A program made the translations under genes and the position numbers. Shown here in pieces: positions 50,839 to 59,848 of a stretch of 64,000 nt of DNA; positions within the stretch are counted from its first letter, which is position 1; each line of letters begins with the position of its first letter. The stretch comes from Mycolicibacterium duvalii. Its GTDB lineage: Bacteria > Actinomycetota > Actinomycetes > Mycobacteriales > Mycobacteriaceae. The stretch is from assembly GCF_010726645.1 (NCBI RefSeq), contig NZ_AP022563.1, positions 3,782,001 to 3,846,000 on the forward strand, in the 5' to 3' direction. The notes below the pieces were generated by a model that did no database searches, was not told the origin of the DNA, and worked only from the letters and a program-made list of their open reading frames with translations.

Positions 50839-52398
50839 CTATACGGTGGCGCGGTCGCGGCCCTCCCAATGCGGTTTGCGCAGTTCCTTTTTCAGGACCT
50901 TGCCGGTGGGGTTGCGCGGCAGCTCGTCGACGATGTCGACACTCTTGGGGCACTTGTAACCGGCCAGCCGTTCCCGGGCGAAGGCGATCAGGTCCTTCTC
51001 GGAGACCTCCGACTCGGTGACGACGACGGCCTTGACCACCTCGCCCCACTTGTCGTCGGGTACCCCGATCACTGCGACGTCGACGACGGCGTCGTGTTCG
51101 GCGAGCACCCTCTCCACCTCGATCGAGTAGATGTTCTCCCCGCCCGAGATGATCATGTCCTTGAGCCGGTCCTCGACGAAGATGTACCCGTCCTCGTCGA
51201 CGCGGCCGATGTCGCCGGTGCGGAACCAGCCGTCCTCGGTGATCGCCTCTGCGGTGGCCTCCGGCTTGTTGTGGTAGCCCTTCATCAATTGCTTGGTGCG
51301 GAACCACAATTCGCCCTGCTGGTTGGTGGGTACCTCCTCGAGGGTGTCGGGGTCGACGACACGTACCTCGGCGTTGTTGGTCAACCGCCCCGCGCTCTGC
51401 AGCCGCTCGGGCCGCTCGTTGCGGTGATCCTCGGGCATGAGGCGGCTGATCACGCCGCACACTTCGGTCAGCCCGTACACCTGGATGAAGTCGGTGTCCG
51501 GCCACGCCTCGAGGGCCTGGCGCAGTAGCGGCAGCGGCATGGGCGAGGCGCCGTAGCCGAAGGTCTTCAGCGCGGCGAACAATTTGACCGCGTCCTCCCC
51601 CGCCTCGAGCACCTTTGCCAGCACCGCCGGCACCAGGAACGTGCGGTTGGCGCCCTTAAGGATGGCCCCGGCCAGGGCCCCGCCGTCGACCTCGCGGGTC
51701 ATCACGCTCGGCACACCGTCGTGGATGCCGAACTGCACATACGAGGATCCGCCGACGTGGAACAGCGGCATCGACACCATGCTCTTGTCACCCTCGTCGA
51801 AGGTGAACCCGTCGTGGTTGTTGACGATGTGGGCGATCAGGTTGCTCTGGGTCAGCTCGACACCTTTGGGCCGGCCCGTCGTCCCCGAGGAGTACATGAT
51901 GATCGCGACGTCCTCCGGGTCGACGTCGTCGCCGCGCTCGACGGGTGTGGCCGAGTCCAGCATCGCCTCGTACTCGTCGTCGCCCTCCGGGGACACGGTG
52001 ATGATCTGGTCGACGTGGGACAGCTTGTCGGCGATTTTGTCGATGACCGGCTTGAACTCGGCGCCGACGACGAGCAGCTTGGCGCCCGAATCGTTGATCA
52101 CATAATCGAGTTCGTCGGCCGCCAGCCGGAAGTTGATGATCGCGTTGGCCGCGCCCAGCGATGCGGCCGCGAACGTCAGCTCGACACAGGCCGGGTGATT
52201 CATGTCCAGGAACGACACCACGTCCCCACGACCGACGCCGCGTTCCTTGAGCGCTCCGGCCAGACGGCGGACGCGGTCGTTCCACTGCGCCCAGGTCCAG
52301 TTCCGGTCCAGGTAGTCCATCGCCTCGGCGTCGGGCTTGGTTCGCGCCCAATGCGCGAGGCGATCGTCGAGGAAGCGGGGTTCGGGCAGCTCAGACAT
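50839..52398 (-). CDS. fatty-acid-type acyl-CoA synthetase (AMP-forming)
   Basis: A 519-residue adenylating enzyme. The P-loop-like motif IIMYSSGTTGRPKGVEL (about 176-192), the core YGLTEVCG, the hinge region GWFRTGDIGRVDEDGY and the final catalytic-Lys element NPTGKVLKKEL are present. It activates a carboxylic acid to acyl-AMP, then acyl-CoA. It resembles the FadD13/FadD3 branch more than FadD8, which holds the equivalent place in M. tuberculosis; the substrate cannot be set. ATG 52398 matches the family N-terminus. Confidence 0.87.
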   Translation of the reverse strand: MSELPEPRFLDDRLAHWARTKPDAEAMDYLDRNWTWAQWNDRVRRLAGALKERGVGRGDVVSFLDMNHPACVELTFAAASLGAANAIINFRLAADELDYVINDSGAKLLVVGAEFKPVIDKIADKLSHVDQIITVSPEGDDEYEAMLDSATPVERGDDVDPEDVAIIMYSSGTTGRPKGVELTQSNLIAHIVNNHDGFTFDEGDKSMVSMPLFHVGGSSYVQFGIHDGVPSVMTREVDGGALAGAILKGANRTFLVPAVLAKVLEAGEDAVKLFAALKTFGYGASPMPLPLLRQALEAWPDTDFIQVYGLTEVCGVISRLMPEDHRNERPERLQSAGRLTNNAEVRVVDPDTLEEVPTNQQGELWFRTKQLMKGYHNKPEATAEAITEDGWFRTGDIGRVDEDGYIFVEDRLKDMIISGGENIYSIEVERVLAEHDAVVDVAVIGVPDDKWGEVVKAVVVTESEVSEKDLIAFARERLAGYKCPKSVDIVDELPRNPTGKVLKKELRKPHWEGRDRATV

Positions 52399-52465
52399 GG
52401 TCACAGCGTCCCATGTCCCGTTGCGGCGCTCAGCATTTCTCGCAAAACCTCCTGCTCGTCGATGG

Positions 52466-53050
52466 TCAGTGCACCAGTGGGGCCAGATGGGCCCGGGCGT
52501 AGGCGGTGACGGCGGCGTCGTCGCCGACATCCAGGGTCGGCGTGGCGACCTGGACCAACGAGGCGGCCAGCCGGATGTGCAGCTCGCAGACGGCGAGCAG
52601 CGCGTCGTCGGGCATCGTCGCACCCGCGGTGCGCAACGCCTTGGCCATCGCCCGGGCCGCGCTGACCAGGAACTCGCGCGCCTCGTCGACCATGTCGGCG
52701 GTGGCGGTGAAGCCGCCCTCGAGTTGCAAGAAGCGGCGCATCACCGGCTCGCCGCTCAACAGCCGCACCCCCTCGCGGAACGCGGCGACCGCGGCCTGCT
52801 GCGGGCCGTCGTCGATGGCCACCGTCTGCAGCCTGGCCATCGCGAAATCGAAGGTCTGGCGGCCGAGTTCGGTGATCAGCGCGTCGCGGGTGGGAAAGCG
52901 CCGGTACAGCGTGCTGCGGCTGACGCCGGCCTGGCGGGCGACGACGTCCATGCTGAGCCGTCCCACCCCGACCAGCGACACCTCCTCCGCGGCTGCTTTG
53001 AGGATCGCCGACTCCTGCTCGGTCCGGCTGTCGTTGTTGCGCCGACGCAT
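52466..53050 (-). CDS. TetR-family regulator coupled to the MpaB-like gene
   Basis: A 194-residue TetR regulator: ILKAAAEEVSLVGVGRLSMD, then VVARQAGVSRSTLYRRFPTRD (helix-turn-helix, about 37-57), and a C-terminal ligand domain. Its ATG shares one base with the stop of the MpaB-like gene (TGATG), so the two are co-translated. The dyad at 54037-54063 in front of that operon is its likely operator. Confidence 0.87.
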   Translation of the reverse strand: MRRRNNDSRTEQESAILKAAAEEVSLVGVGRLSMDVVARQAGVSRSTLYRRFPTRDALITELGRQTFDFAMARLQTVAIDDGPQQAAVAAFREGVRLLSGEPVMRRFLQLEGGFTATADMVDEAREFLVSAARAMAKALRTAGATMPDDALLAVCELHIRLAASLVQVATPTLDVGDDAAVTAYARAHLAPLVH

Positions 53051-54015
53051 CACGGTCCACCGACCGGGCATCGGCCGGCCGGTGGCGCGAACGAATCCAG
53101 CGCGACCGAACGGTGCACGTGCACCAGCTTCTCGTACTCGATCCGGTTGCGCGCCAACGGAATGAGCAACAGACGATCGGGCAGGGTGCGCCACGCGAGC
53201 TGCAGCATGGCGGTGTAGAGCGCGAACTCGCGGTCGTGCCGCGGCCGCCAGTCGAATCCGGTCAGCTCACGGATGCCGGGGTGCAGGATCCCGAACGAGC
53301 AGACCTTGACGACGCGCCCGGCCACCGGGCGCAGCACCAGCCAGGGCGGGGTGAGCGCCTTGCGCAACACCGGCGGCAGCACCAGCGTGGGCAGGGGCAG
53401 CCGGGTCAGGTCGGTGGTGACACGACGCAGGAACGGGTTGGTGGCCAGCTCTTCCCGCACCATCGTCTCGTAGTAATCGCGGGCCGCGGCGTAGGTCGTG
53501 GGAAGCTTGGCGTGCCTGCCGGGCAACTCCAATGCGCTGAACGCCTCGCGCAGCTGTTGGTACGCGGCCTCCTCCTCGGCGTCGTTGAGCGAGTACCCGG
53601 TGGCGGGGGTGAAGGAGTTCAGCACCAGGAACAGGCCACTGACCGCGATCCAGTTCCACAGCTTGGGGTCCAGCGCGCTGTAGCGGACGTCGGCGAAATG
53701 ACCGACGCCCCTGCCCCGCACCTCGCGGTGCATGGTCTTGAGCCGCTCCCCCTCGGCCGCGCGGTCGTGCGCATCACCCCAGATCGCCAGGAATGCCGAA
53801 AAACCGCTGCGCACACCGCGATCGGCGAAGTTCTCGGCGAACCGGCCGGTTTTGTCCACCGCGGCCGCCACCGGGACCAGGGCGACCTCGTCGAACGCCG
53901 CTGCCCCGAAGAACCCGCCGAACACGCTGCCGGAGTGCTTCCGGAACTCCCGCATCACCTTCGGCCGGACGGGCTGTGCCGCACGCTGAGGAGCTTCGTT
54001 GACGACTGCGACCAT
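53050..54015 (-). CDS. MpaB/DUF2236-family protein (putative oxygenase)
   Basis: A 321-residue protein of the oxygenase MpaB/latex-clearing (DUF2236) family. Regions resembling the family are GSVFGGFFGAAAFDEVAL near the N-terminus, AIWGDAHDRAAEGERLKTMHREVRG (about 90-112 holding the expected His/Arg) and YALDPKLWNWIAVSGLF-type helix (YSALDPKLWNWIAVSGLFL). Some relatives are haem-b oxygenases; haem binding here is only inferred. GGGAGGC precedes the ATG. It is the first gene of an operon with the TetR gene. Confidence 0.8.
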   Translation of the reverse strand: MVAVVNEAPQRAAQPVRPKVMREFRKHSGSVFGGFFGAAAFDEVALVPVAAAVDKTGRFAENFADRGVRSGFSAFLAIWGDAHDRAAEGERLKTMHREVRGRGVGHFADVRYSALDPKLWNWIAVSGLFLVLNSFTPATGYSLNDAEEEAAYQQLREAFSALELPGRHAKLPTTYAAARDYYETMVREELATNPFLRRVTTDLTRLPLPTLVLPPVLRKALTPPWLVLRPVAGRVVKVCSFGILHPGIRELTGFDWRPRHDREFALYTAMLQLAWRTLPDRLLLIPLARNRIEYEKLVHVHRSVALDSFAPPAGRCPVGGP

Positions 54016-54036
54016 GACGCCTCCCGGGGTTGGCTA

Positions 54037-54063
54037 TGACACAAAGACTAGTTATCTGTGTCA
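54037..54063. promoter_or_regulatory. dyad operator and promoter of the MpaB/TetR operon
   Basis: TGACACA (54037-54043) and TGTGTCA (54057-54063) form 7-bp arms around 13 bases that contain ACTAGT. On the minus strand one arm carries a TTGACA (54064-54059) suitable as a -35, so a protein bound here would block the promoter. The adjoining TetR gene is the likely source. Confidence 0.6.
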
Positions 54064-54080
54064 ACATGTCAACAACGGGT

Positions 54081-54668
54081 TCACGCCCCCGCGCAGACGC
54101 CGGAGTCTCGGATCACGGTGCCGTACACGTTCGCCGTCGCGGTGTTCGCGTTGATCTGCCCCGCCGGGACCTCTCTGCTGATCTTGTCGCTGATCTGGGT
54201 GAGCTGGTACCAGAGCCGGTAGATCGAATCCCCATGGAACAGCGGAGAATACTCACTCTGGTCCGGGTAGTTGACGATGAACAACGTGTCCGCGCGCGGC
54301 TGCAGGAACGCCGCCGACTGGTTCAGGTTGGCCACGACGACGTCCGCGGTGGCCCGGACTGCCGGATCTGTCCAGTCGTCACGCCGGTCACCCAGAAAGC
54401 GCTGAAACCCGAACGCCTGCGTCATCAGCTCGTCGTACTGGGCGTTGAACCACTGACACGACTCGCGCTGCGCGGTGACCTGTTCCGGCGTCACTCGGTT
54501 CTGCCAGAGGTTGTAGGGCCAGACGGTGTAATCGGGCGTCCAGTCCGACGGGTGCGGCACGAAGGCCGGCATCGTCGGTGCGGCGGCGCCCTCGTCGGGT
54601 TGCGCGCCGGCCGGCGCGGCGCCCGCCATGCACAACACCGCCAGCACCGCGGCCGGCCAGCGAGACAT
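54081..54668 (-). CDS. secreted protein at the end of the mce operon
   Basis: A 195-residue exported protein: signal peptide (about 1-22, ending AGAQ), then a mature domain rich in Trp, Asn and Gln with two Cys (about 71 and 192, a possible disulfide). Elements include DWTPDYTVWPYNLWQNRVTP and LFIVNYPDQSEYSPLFHGDS. I do not recognise a family. It starts 2 bp after the stop of the MPT64-like gene, so it is the last gene of the mce transcript before the MpaB promoter. Confidence 0.7.
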   Translation of the reverse strand: MSRWPAAVLAVLCMAGAAPAGAQPDEGAAAPTMPAFVPHPSDWTPDYTVWPYNLWQNRVTPEQVTAQRESCQWFNAQYDELMTQAFGFQRFLGDRRDDWTDPAVRATADVVVANLNQSAAFLQPRADTLFIVNYPDQSEYSPLFHGDSIYRLWYQLTQISDKISREVPAGQINANTATANVYGTVIRDSGVCAGA

Positions 54669-54670
54669 CG

Positions 54671-55474
54671 TCAGGCCCCGCCGAATTCGGGGCGCAACAC
54701 CGGCGCCAGGACCGACAACGGAATCCGGGGCTGTACCGTGCCGCCGTCCATCGACCACTGCATGGCGCCAGGGGCGAAGTTGATCGGCGAGTCGCGGCCC
54801 ACCGGATAGTCCGGCATGTACAGGATCAGTTCGTCGGGGGTCAGTGCCCAGGCCTTGTAGCCACCGGAGTACACCTTGTCCGGCGTCCAGCGGTCCGGGG
54901 TGAACGGATAGGTGCCCGGCTGGTGCGGCGGAGGCGCGGCGTCGAGGGCAGCGACGATGAACGGCGCACCAAGACGCGGGATCTCGGCCAGATGGTCGAC
55001 GCCCGGTTTGAACAGATCGGCCAGTTGCAGCTGCCGCCCGCCGGCGAAGGTGAAGGTGCGGTAGGCGTCGCTGATGATCGGCGCGTTCGGATGCGCCAGA
55101 GCGTCGGTACCGACTGTGCCCGAGTACATCTCGTGGAAGACGGCCGTCATCGCGTCACCGTGCTGGAAGATCTGGAACTGCTGCTCGCCGAAGCTGTCCT
55201 GGACCATGTTCTTCGCCGCGTTGCGCCAGTTGTTCATCAGGGTGGTCAGATACTGGCGGATGACGGGATTCTCGACCAGATCACCGGGCAGCGCCATCTT
55301 GATGTTTCGGACAGCCTTGCGCTCCGAGACGACCGATGTCGTACAGAATTGTCCGTCCCACTGACCGCCCAGCTCACCACAGAATGCGGGAGCTGACGCC
55401 GACACCGGCGATGCGGTGGCGAGCACAGCCGCTGCCACCATGGCGGCTGCGCTCCCCCGAACGAATCGGCGCAT
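54671..55474 (-). CDS. secreted MPT64/RsiV (DUF3298)-like protein
   Basis: A 267-residue exported protein: signal peptide (about 1-28), then FCGELGGQWDGQFC, a helix region and the DUF3298-like half YRTFTFAGGRQLQLADLFKPG and YKAWALTPDELILYMPDYPVG. This is the fold of mycobacterial MPT64 and of the RsiV lysozyme-binding domain; mannan or other glycan binding is possible. A GTG at 55477 directly precedes the ATG at 55474 and overlaps the stop of the Mce-associated gene, so either may start it. Confidence 0.78.
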   Translation of the reverse strand: MRRFVRGSAAAMVAAAVLATASPVSASAPAFCGELGGQWDGQFCTTSVVSERKAVRNIKMALPGDLVENPVIRQYLTTLMNNWRNAAKNMVQDSFGEQQFQIFQHGDAMTAVFHEMYSGTVGTDALAHPNAPIISDAYRTFTFAGGRQLQLADLFKPGVDHLAEIPRLGAPFIVAALDAAPPPHQPGTYPFTPDRWTPDKVYSGGYKAWALTPDELILYMPDYPVGRDSPINFAPGAMQWSMDGGTVQPRIPLSVLAPVLRPEFGGA

Positions 55475-55476
55475 CA

Positions 55477-56106
55477 CTAGCGCAGCTCGACTTTGCTTGC
55501 CAGCCAGCGGCCGTCGACGTTGCGCATGGTCATCTTGATCCTGCTGCGGTCGATGCGCGGGTCGGGCACGGCGGCGTTGGACACCGACTGGTCGACGAAC
55601 ATCAGCACGACCACTTCGTCCTTCGACGCGGACTGGACGGCCGATTCGGTGACGATGCCGTGGGCGCTGGCCTTGTTGTCGATGAGCAGCTGCCGCAGCT
55701 CGGCGCTGGACTGCGAGTACATGTCCTTGAACTCACCCGTCGCGCCGGCGAGCACCTGGTTGAAGTTCTCGTCCACCTTCGCCGAATCGATGCTCGTCAA
55801 CACCTCGGCGTACTCGACGGCCGCTGCGCGCGCCTCGTCGCCGGCCCGCGCCACCTGACGGTCCTGCCACAGTTGCCACCCCAGGAATCCGGAGGTGGCC
55901 AGTGCGCCGACCAACAGCAGCGCCACCGCGCCGAGCGCCACGCGACGGCGCCACGGCCCGCGACCATCGCCGTCCCCGGTCGGTGTGCCGGAGTCCTGTG
56001 CACCGTCGGCCGTCGCCTCCGCGGCAGACTCGTCGGCCTGCGCGTCGTCCGTGGGTTCGGCCTCGGTCTTCTCGTCGTCGCGCTCTCGGTCGGTCATCAC
56101 TGACAT
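55477..56106 (-). CDS. Mce-associated membrane protein
   Basis: A 209-residue protein of the Mce-associated (Mas) type: an acidic cytoplasmic N-terminus (1-48), one membrane helix (about 52-74) and an extracytoplasmic domain of the NTF2-like kind (AAAVEYAEVLTSIDSAKVDE, VMMFVDQ-type strand in VVVLMFVDQSV, ending VDGRWLASKVELR). Such proteins follow mceF in most mce operons and stabilise the transporter. AGGAG six bases before it sets ATG 56106. Confidence 0.85.
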   Translation of the reverse strand: MSVMTDRERDDEKTEAEPTDDAQADESAAEATADGAQDSGTPTGDGDGRGPWRRRVALGAVALLLVGALATSGFLGWQLWQDRQVARAGDEARAAAVEYAEVLTSIDSAKVDENFNQVLAGATGEFKDMYSQSSAELRQLLIDNKASAHGIVTESAVQSASKDEVVVLMFVDQSVSNAAVPDPRIDRSRIKMTMRNVDGRWLASKVELR

Positions 56107-56107
56107 T

Positions 56108-56155
56108 TCATCTCCTGGCTGCACGGGTGTCCATGCTGGTGTCGCGCTCGGTCAT
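56108..56155 (-). CDS. possible 15-codon coupling ORF after mceF
   Basis: An ATG overlaps the mceF stop (ATGA, 56155-56152) and opens a 15-codon frame (MTERDTSMDTRAARR) that ends one base before the ATG of the Mce-associated gene. It also holds the AGGAG used by that gene. It may be a translational relay or the trace of an older start of the Mce-associated gene. The peptide itself is unlikely to have a function of its own. Confidence 0.3.
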   Translation of the reverse strand: MTERDTSMDTRAARR

Positions 56156-57402
56156 CGCGGCGGCTCGATCGGCAGGGTCGGGCCACCGTAGGGCGTCGGA
56201 ATGGTGTACCGCCCCTTGGGTGTCGGGTCGGTGGTCCGGCCCAGGTCCGCCCCCGCAGGCGGGCCCGCGGTGTCGTCGCCGGCCGGGCGCGGAGCGTTCT
56301 TGGCGCCGCGGACCAGCACGCCGGGGTGATCGTCGCGGCAGTAGGTGTACAGATACGGCTCCGGGAAATCCGCCGAAGCCGGTGGCCGGCGCGGGGTTCC
56401 GTAGTCGCACGAGTAGCGGGGGTAGATGTCGCCGATGGCCCACAGCCCGCTGTCGTGCATCGTGGCACCGATGGCGTCGAGCACCGACGTCCGGTAGTCC
56501 GGGAACAACGCGTTGAGCGCCGGGACCCGCAGATACAACAGTTGCGAAGTGCTGGCCAGACTGCCCAACAGCGACACCATCGTGTCGGAGTTGTCGGCGA
56601 ACAGGTTGTCGACCGATGTCAAGGTCTGCGGTGTCTGTTCGGTCAACGTCCGGAAGCCCTCGCGCATCCGGTTCACCCCCGCGAACGTCTGGTCGAGGTT
56701 CTGCGAGGCCACCCCGATGCCGGCGTTCTTGTCGGCCGCCAATGTGAAGACCACGCGGCTGGTGCGCAACATGCTGGTGGTCTCGGGCAACACCGAATCC
56801 AGTGTCGACAGCAGGAAGGTGCCGCCGTCGATGATGTCGGCCAGCTTCTGCGGGCCGGCTTCGGTCAAGCTGAGCTCGCTCTTGATGAGCTCGAGCTTCT
56901 CGGTGTCGACCTGACGCAGGGCGCCGTCGGCGTTGGCCAGCAGCTCGGCCAGGCTGACCGGAACCGTGGTGTTGTCTTGCGCCACAACGCTTCCGTCGGT
57001 CAGATAAGGGCCCTGGTCGCTCTCGGCGACGAAGTCGAGGTACTGCTCACCGGCGGGGGACAGCCCGGAGACCCGCACCGCGCTGGAAGCCGGCACCGCG
57101 ACCGACGAGTCGACGCTCACCACGGCGTTGACGCCCGCGGGTGTGATGTCGAGCCGTTCGACCCGGCCGATCGGCACACCGCGCATCGTGACGTTCTGGT
57201 TCGGCAGCAGGCCTGCCGATTCCGGCAGCGACACGGTGACGCGATAGCTCGACGCGAGCGGATTGACCTGCAGCGCACCGAGAAACAGGTACGCGGTCGC
57301 GATGACGAAGGTCAGCACCAGTGCGCCCGCGGACAGCCAGGCCCGGCGGCGGTGACCGGCCCGGACCACCCCGACGACGCGGTCGGCGACGGCGCCGATC
57401 AC
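56152..57402 (-). CDS. mceF: Mce-family protein, MceF position
   Basis: A 416-residue Mce protein: one N-terminal membrane helix (about 24-44), an MCE beta-barrel domain (about 48-130, with LLPNQNVTMRGVPIGRVERLD) and a long helical needle domain (about 150-290), then a Pro/Gly-rich tail. Mce A-F proteins form a heterohexameric tunnel that carries lipids or sterols from the outer envelope to the YrbE permease. The GTG start overlaps the mceE stop (GTGA). Confidence 0.9.
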   Translation of the reverse strand: MIGAVADRVVGVVRAGHRRRAWLSAGALVLTFVIATAYLFLGALQVNPLASSYRVTVSLPESAGLLPNQNVTMRGVPIGRVERLDITPAGVNAVVSVDSSVAVPASSAVRVSGLSPAGEQYLDFVAESDQGPYLTDGSVVAQDNTTVPVSLAELLANADGALRQVDTEKLELIKSELSLTEAGPQKLADIIDGGTFLLSTLDSVLPETTSMLRTSRVVFTLAADKNAGIGVASQNLDQTFAGVNRMREGFRTLTEQTPQTLTSVDNLFADNSDTMVSLLGSLASTSQLLYLRVPALNALFPDYRTSVLDAIGATMHDSGLWAIGDIYPRYSCDYGTPRRPPASADFPEPYLYTYCRDDHPGVLVRGAKNAPRPAGDDTAGPPAGADLGRTTDPTPKGRYTIPTPYGGPTLPIEPPR

Positions 57403-58733
57403 TGCGGCGCCTCAGCCGGGAGGGCCGGGGGTGCAGCCGGCGGCGGAGGCGCAGGCGCGGGTGCGCCGGGTCCCGGCGGGGATTGCACCGCGGGAGTCGG
57501 TGGCGGCGTCCAGATCTGCGCCGGCGGGGCCTGCGGCACCGGGGGCGGTGCGGCGGTGCCCGGGACCGTGACGGTCTGTCCCGGTTCCGTAGGGCTGGGG
57601 ATGACCGGCAGCTGTGGGACGCCGGGGCCCTTGCCCACGATCCGTTCCTGAAGCCGGAACAGCGTGTACTGGATGGAGCCCACCATCTGGTGCCAGTTGT
57701 ACCGCTTGGGCCCATGCAGTCCCTTGTCCCCGGCGAACCCGATGTCGGGGATGGAGCCGAGGATCAACCGGTCGATGCTGGCCCGGACCGCGATCGCGTT
57801 GCTGGTGGTGGACTTGACGAACGGGGGCATCAGCCGGTTGAGGGCGTACAACGTCGCATCCGGCGTCAACACCACGTCGTTCCAGGCCGCGGCGAGGGTG
57901 TTGGCGTCGGCGATAACGCTGCGGCCGCTGGTGTCGGTGCCCGCGATCGACGGGAACTTGCGCAACTGGGCTGACGTGTCGCCGAGTTGCAGCACCAGGT
58001 CGGCGATCTGATCGGTGTGGGCGGCCAACGTGTTGGTGGCCGGAGCGGCGGCGTCCATCACCTCGCTGAGCGAGTCGTTCTTGGCGTCGAGCTGTTCGAC
58101 CAGCCGCGACGTCTCGGTCATGGCCGTGGAGATCTCGTCGGAGCGCGCGTTGAGGGTCCCGAGGGTGTCGTTGGTCCTGCGGATCAGGTCGCCGAACGCC
58201 TGCCCCTGGTCGCCGGTCGCCTTGCCCAGGCCATTGATGATGTTGGTGAAGTTGCGCACCGCGCCGCCGTTGACCAGGATGGCCGCCGAACTCAGCACCG
58301 ACTCGACCGTCGCTGCGGCGGTGGTGGATTCGATCGGGATGGTGTCGCCGTCGCCGAGCAGCGGGCCGCCGGGCGCGGCGTCGCCGGGCGGTTTGATCGA
58401 CACGAACACGTCACCCAGCGGGGTGGCCGACCGCAGCTCGGCGGTGCTGCCCACCGGCAGCAGGACGCCTTCCTGGATGCGCAGCGTGGTCACCGCCGTG
58501 TAGTTGCTCGCCACCATCGACTCCATCTGGCCGATGTCGGCGCCCCCGAGTTTCACCTTCGCCATCGCCGGCAGGTTGAGCGCGTTGGAGAAGACCGCGT
58601 TGATGGTGTAGCCGCCCGAACCGCCGGTCGGCGCCGGCAGCGGCAGGCTGGCCAATCCCTCGGTGGCGCAACCGGACAACGGCAGCGTCGCGACGAACAC
58701 CACGGCCAGGACCGACTTCGCGCGGCCGGCCAT
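57399..58733 (-). CDS. mceE: Mce-family lipoprotein, MceE position
   Basis: A 444-residue lipoprotein (PLSGC, Cys22) with the MCE domain (about 40-125; VKLGGADIGQMES), a helical region with repeated Asp/Thr/Leu heptads (about 150-260), and a Pro-rich C-terminal tail. MceE subunits are the lipid-anchored member of the hexamer. ATG 58733 and GTG 58736 both overlap the mceD stop; the ATG gives a normal signal peptide. Confidence 0.9.
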   Translation of the reverse strand: MAGRAKSVLAVVFVATLPLSGCATEGLASLPLPAPTGGSGGYTINAVFSNALNLPAMAKVKLGGADIGQMESMVASNYTAVTTLRIQEGVLLPVGSTAELRSATPLGDVFVSIKPPGDAAPGGPLLGDGDTIPIESTTAAATVESVLSSAAILVNGGAVRNFTNIINGLGKATGDQGQAFGDLIRRTNDTLGTLNARSDEISTAMTETSRLVEQLDAKNDSLSEVMDAAAPATNTLAAHTDQIADLVLQLGDTSAQLRKFPSIAGTDTSGRSVIADANTLAAAWNDVVLTPDATLYALNRLMPPFVKSTTSNAIAVRASIDRLILGSIPDIGFAGDKGLHGPKRYNWHQMVGSIQYTLFRLQERIVGKGPGVPQLPVIPSPTEPGQTVTVPGTAAPPPVPQAPPAQIWTPPPTPAVQSPPGPGAPAPAPPPPAAPPALPAEAPQ

Positions 58734-59848
58734 CACTTCTGCCCCATCGCCGCGAGACCGTCCAGCATGTAACTCAACCCGAAATCCGGACCGAAGTCCT
58801 GCAGGGTCCCGGTGCTGCACCCCAGTTGTCGCAGCCCCATCATGTTGCACATCTCTTTGACCGTCTGGGTGTCGAAGAGGACCTTGTCGGTCAGGACGTG
58901 CACCCGCAGCGCACCGTTCTGCCGGTCGATGGCGTTGTAGATGTTGTCCAGGGTCAGCGGTGCCACATCGAGCAGCTCGGCGAGGTCACGCTGGTGGTCG
59001 ACGGTCGTCGTCAGCGCGGTGTCACCGTTGGCGACGATCTGCTTGATGGCGTCGCGGTGGGTGTCGAGCACCTCGCCCAGCTGGTTGACCACGTCGTTGA
59101 TCTTCTTGCCGGTGGTGCCGGTGCCGAAGTTCTCGTCGGCCAGCACCTGGCTGAGTTGCCGGACACTGGAGCCGAATTCGCGCAGTGTCGCATCGTTGTC
59201 GGCGGCCGCCTCGAACAGAGTACTCACGTTCTTGATGACCGCGGTCAACTGGTCGCGGGTCACCGCGCCGCGGTCGGAGCTCAGCCGCAGCGCGTTCGAC
59301 AGTTCCCCGAGCGCGTCTTTCATCTGCTGGCCGTTGCCGTCGACGATGGCCGCGCTGGCGTCGACGACGTCACGGATCGGTCCGTTGCCCTTGCCGTCGC
59401 CCTCCAGAGAGGTGGACAACTTGTCGAGCACGTCGAGGACGCGGGCGAACTCCACCGGCGTCCTGGTGCGGTGCAACCCGATGGTGTCGTGGTTCTGCAG
59501 GGTGGGCCCGTCGCGGTACGGCGGGGTCAGTTCGATCTGCCGGTCGGTGAGGATGGAGTTCGAGATCGTCACCGCCTGCACATCGGCGGGCACTCGCACG
59601 TCGCCGTCCACGGTGAACTCGACCTCGACGTATCCACCTTTCGGTTCGATCCTGGTGACCTCGCCCACCGGCATCCCCAGCACCGCCACCGTGTTGCCTT
59701 CGTACAGTCCAGCCGCGCTGTCGAATTGCGCGGTGACCGAGATGGTGTCGAGGCGGTCCTTCATGTACGACAGTCCGATCGCGGCGACGACCACCGCCAC
59801 CGCACACACGGTGGCGATCAGCGCAACGACCTTCGCCCTGGTGCTCAC
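58733..59848 (-). CDS. mceD: Mce-family protein, MceD position
   Basis: A 371-residue Mce protein with an N-terminal membrane helix (about 7-28), the MCE domain (about 36-115; YEGNTVAVLGMPVGEVTRIE) and a helical needle domain (about 140-290). It is somewhat shorter than typical MceD because it has no Pro-rich tail. The GTG at 59848 overlaps the mceC stop (GTGA). Confidence 0.9.
   Translation of the reverse strand: MSTRAKVVALIATVCAVAVVVAAIGLSYMKDRLDTISVTAQFDSAAGLYEGNTVAVLGMPVGEVTRIEPKGGYVEVEFTVDGDVRVPADVQAVTISNSILTDRQIELTPPYRDGPTLQNHDTIGLHRTRTPVEFARVLDVLDKLSTSLEGDGKGNGPIRDVVDASAAIVDGNGQQMKDALGELSNALRLSSDRGAVTRDQLTAVIKNVSTLFEAAADNDATLREFGSSVRQLSQVLADENFGTGTTGKKINDVVNQLGEVLDTHRDAIKQIVANGDTALTTTVDHQRDLAELLDVAPLTLDNIYNAIDRQNGALRVHVLTDKVLFDTQTVKEMCNMMGLRQLGCSTGTLQDFGPDFGLSYMLDGLAAMGQK

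Noticed and set aside
50839..52398. Naming the acyl-CoA synthetase fadD8 by position
   Set aside because: Its sequence is closer to the FadD13/FadD3 branch and it is shorter than FadD8, so synteny alone is not enough.
55477..56155. Frameshifted Mce-associated gene starting at 56155
   Set aside because: The ATG at 56106 has its own well-placed AGGAG and gives a normal-length protein, so a frameshift is not required.
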